DNA of 64,000 nt. Origin: Acidimicrobiia bacterium. Lineage in GTDB: Bacteria; Actinomycetota; Acidimicrobiia; Acidimicrobiales; Aldehydirespiratoraceae. Below the pieces are notes generated by a model. The model did no database searches. It was not told the origin of the DNA and was given only the letters and a program-made list of their open reading frames with translations. Positions 62,453-64,000 of the stretch are shown piece by piece (positions within the stretch are counted from its first letter, which is position 1; each line of letters starts with the position of its first letter). The stretch is from the NCBI GenBank assembly GCA_022820805.1, contig JAJEEV010000043.1, forward strand, positions 137,363 to 201,362, given 5' to 3'. Position numbers and translations under genes: made by a program.

Positions 62453-63970
62453 ATGGCTGTCCCCAAGATGCTCGGCCTCGAGACCGAGTACGGCATCGTT
62501 CACCGGGGAGCCTCCGAGCCCAACCCCATCTCAGCGTCGTCGCTGCTGATCAACGCCTACCTGATCGCCCACGGGCAGGCGCCGGAGCCGGGGCGGGCCG
62601 CGGTGGGCTGGGACTTCACCGACGAGACCCCCGGCAACGACGCCCGGGGCGGCGCGCCCGCGGGATCGCTGGCACCGGAGATCGAAACCCATCTCGTGAA
62701 CGCGGTGCTCACCAACGGCGCCCGCTACTACGTGGACCACGCCCACCCCGAGCTCTCCACGCCCGAATGCGCCGATGCCCTCTCAGTGGTCCTCTACGAC
62801 AGGGCGGCCGAGCTGATCGCGGCCCGCTCGATGGAGGCGGTCCGGATGCTGCTGCCGCCGGGCGAGGAGATCGTCGTCTACAAGAACAACTCCGACGGCA
62901 AGGGCAACAGCTACGGCTGCCACGAGAACTACCTGGTGAGCCGGGCGGTGCCCTTCTCGCGCATCGTCACCGGCGCCACCGCGCACTTCGTGACCCGCCA
63001 GATCTACTGCGGCGCGGGCAAGATGGGCAGCGAGACCTCCGGGATGCGCCTCGACGATGCCGGGTACCAGCTCTCCCAGCGGGCCGACTTCATCGAGGAG
63101 GAGGTCGGCCTGGAGACCACCCTCAAGCGCCCCATCGTCAACACCCGCGACGAGCCCCACGCCGACGCGGCCAAGTACCGGCGCCTGCACGTGATCGTGG
63201 GCGACGCCAACATGTCGCAGGTGGCGACCTTCCTCAAGGTCGGCACCACCGCGCTCGTCATGGCACTCGTCGAGGACGATGCGATGCCCCGCGAGTTCCG
63301 GTTCGCCACCCCGGTGGCTGCGCTGCGACAGGTGAGCCGCGACCGGCATCTGCGCCAGCCGCTGGAGCTCGCCGACGGCACCACCGTGACCGCTCTCGGC
63401 GTGCAGTGGGAGCTGCTGGCCGCGGCCCGGGCCTACCTGGAGCGGCGGGGCGCCGACGCGGTGGGGGGCGAGGTCGCGCACCTGGTGGTGGCCCGCTGGG
63501 AGGAGGTGCTCGGCGGCCTGGAGCGCGATCCGGGCGAGCTCGCCGGCCAGATCGACTGGGTGGCCAAGCTCAGGCTCCTGGAGGGCTTCAGGGACCGTCA
63601 CGGCCTGGACTTCCAGGACGCCCGCCTGCGGGCCCTCGACATCCAGTACCACGATCTGCGCCCGGACCGGTCCCTGGCCGCCCGGGCTGGGTTGGAGACG
63701 CTGGTGGACGAGGCCGCCGCGGTCGAGGCGATGACCGAGCCCCCACCCGACACCCGGGCCTTCTTCAGGGGCCGCTGCCTTCAGAGGTTCGCAGCCGAGG
63801 TGGTGGCGGCCAACTGGGACTCGATCGTCTTCGATGTGGGCGAGGGGTCGCTGCGGCGGGTCTCGATGACCGAGCCGGCCCGGGGAACGGTCGCCCATGT
63901 GGGCGACCTGTTCGACGAGTGCGACTCCGCGATGGAGCTGCTGCGACGCTTGGGGTCCGCCGGCGCGTAG
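62453..63970 (+). CDS. dop: Pup deamidase / depupylase
   Basis: Dop (505 aa) deamidates the C-terminal Gln of Pup and removes Pup from substrates. It is a glutamine-synthetase-fold enzyme. GLETEYGIVH holds the ATP/Mg Glu pair, YKNNSDGKGNSYGCHENYL the conserved central motif, and TRDEPHADAAKYRRLHVI the phosphate-binding region. The segment at about residues 40-80, rich in Gly, Ala and Pro, corresponds to the Dop-loop that is missing in the ligase PafA, so this is Dop rather than PafA. pup and the proteasome subunit genes would be expected just beyond the window. A dispersed repeat starts 2 bp after the stop. Confidence 0.94.
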   Translation: MAVPKMLGLETEYGIVHRGASEPNPISASSLLINAYLIAHGQAPEPGRAAVGWDFTDETPGNDARGGAPAGSLAPEIETHLVNAVLTNGARYYVDHAHPELSTPECADALSVVLYDRAAELIAARSMEAVRMLLPPGEEIVVYKNNSDGKGNSYGCHENYLVSRAVPFSRIVTGATAHFVTRQIYCGAGKMGSETSGMRLDDAGYQLSQRADFIEEEVGLETTLKRPIVNTRDEPHADAAKYRRLHVIVGDANMSQVATFLKVGTTALVMALVEDDAMPREFRFATPVAALRQVSRDRHLRQPLELADGTTVTALGVQWELLAAARAYLERRGADAVGGEVAHLVVARWEEVLGGLERDPGELAGQIDWVAKLRLLEGFRDRHGLDFQDARLRALDIQYHDLRPDRSLAARAGLETLVDEAAAVEAMTEPPPDTRAFFRGRCLQRFAAEVVAANWDSIVFDVGEGSLRRVSMTEPARGTVAHVGDLFDECDSAMELLRRLGSAGA

Positions 63971-63971
63971 G

Positions 63972-64000
63972 TTCCCGCTCTTGTTCGCTGCGCTCACGGG
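63972..64000 (-). repeat. Dispersed intergenic repeat, copy 3, inverted and cut by the window edge
   Basis: These 29 bp are the exact reverse complement of the last 29 bp of copies 1 and 2 (CCCGTGAGCGCAGCGAACAA and on). The element starts just after the dop stop codon and continues past the window. Confidence 0.85.

Overview
The window is high-GC, densely packed bacterial DNA with an actinobacterial gene set. It carries a proteasome ATPase whose C-terminus ends in GQYL, the Pup deamidase Dop, an F420-pathway FO synthase with CofG and CofH fused (FbiC), an AftD-like arabinofuranosyltransferase, a DUF3151 protein and a TrmI-type tRNA methyltransferase. Many GTG and TTG starts and several leaderless promoters fit this. 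The mixture of families suggests a member of the class Acidimicrobiia; that placement is inferred, because no rRNA is present.

Layout. 1-5.3 kb: glutamate synthase gltB (5' end cut by the window edge) and gltD. 5.3-12.3 kb, minus strand: a cell-envelope glycan group (AftD-like transferase, GT4 glycosyltransferase, FAD oxidoreductase). 12.35-13.1 kb: no convincing protein gene. The minus strand has a good promoter, three upstream direct repeats and a run of stable hairpins, so it may encode an unrecognised structured RNA. 13.1-20.8 kb: housekeeping genes (GDPD, an unusual pyruvate kinase, MobA, rhodanese, RNase D, a ClC channel and small proteins). 20.8-30.4 kb, minus strand: fbiC, sulfate activation (cysD, cysNC and a second cysC), transaldolase and transketolase. 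30.5-36.4 kb, plus strand: a D-Ala-D-Ala carboxypeptidase, a LON-domain protein, three small membrane proteins, a TtuB/TtuA-like tRNA thiolation pair, trmI and a secreted MarP-like protease.

36.4-50.6 kb is an aromatic-catabolism island. A nine-gene minus-strand array runs hapC-hapD-macA-livK-livG-livF-livH-livM-thiolase: a two-subunit hydroquinone dioxygenase, maleylacetate reductase, a complete HAAT-type ABC importer and a beta-ketoadipyl-CoA thiolase. Beside it lie an IclR regulator, a class III CoA-transferase, a citryl-CoA lyase-like protein, two VOC-fold proteins (one resembling LinE/MhqO ring-cleaving dioxygenases) and an intradiol dioxygenase of the hydroxyquinol type. Together they would funnel hydroquinone and hydroxyquinol through maleylacetate and beta-ketoadipate to acetyl-CoA and succinyl-CoA. 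The semialdehyde dehydrogenase and a classical PcaIJ transferase are not in the window.

50.7-53.3 kb holds a VWA (CoxE-like) protein, a core-MetE methionine synthase and a ferredoxin. 53.6-64 kb is a Pup-proteasome locus split by a complete general amino-acid ABC transporter (two tandem binding proteins, two enlarged permeases and an ATPase) lying between mpa and dop. A dispersed repeat of up to about 90 bp occurs near 13.9, 17.0 and 64.0 kb, with a degenerate relative at 49.1 kb. No tRNA, rRNA, CRISPR array, insertion sequence or prophage was recognised.
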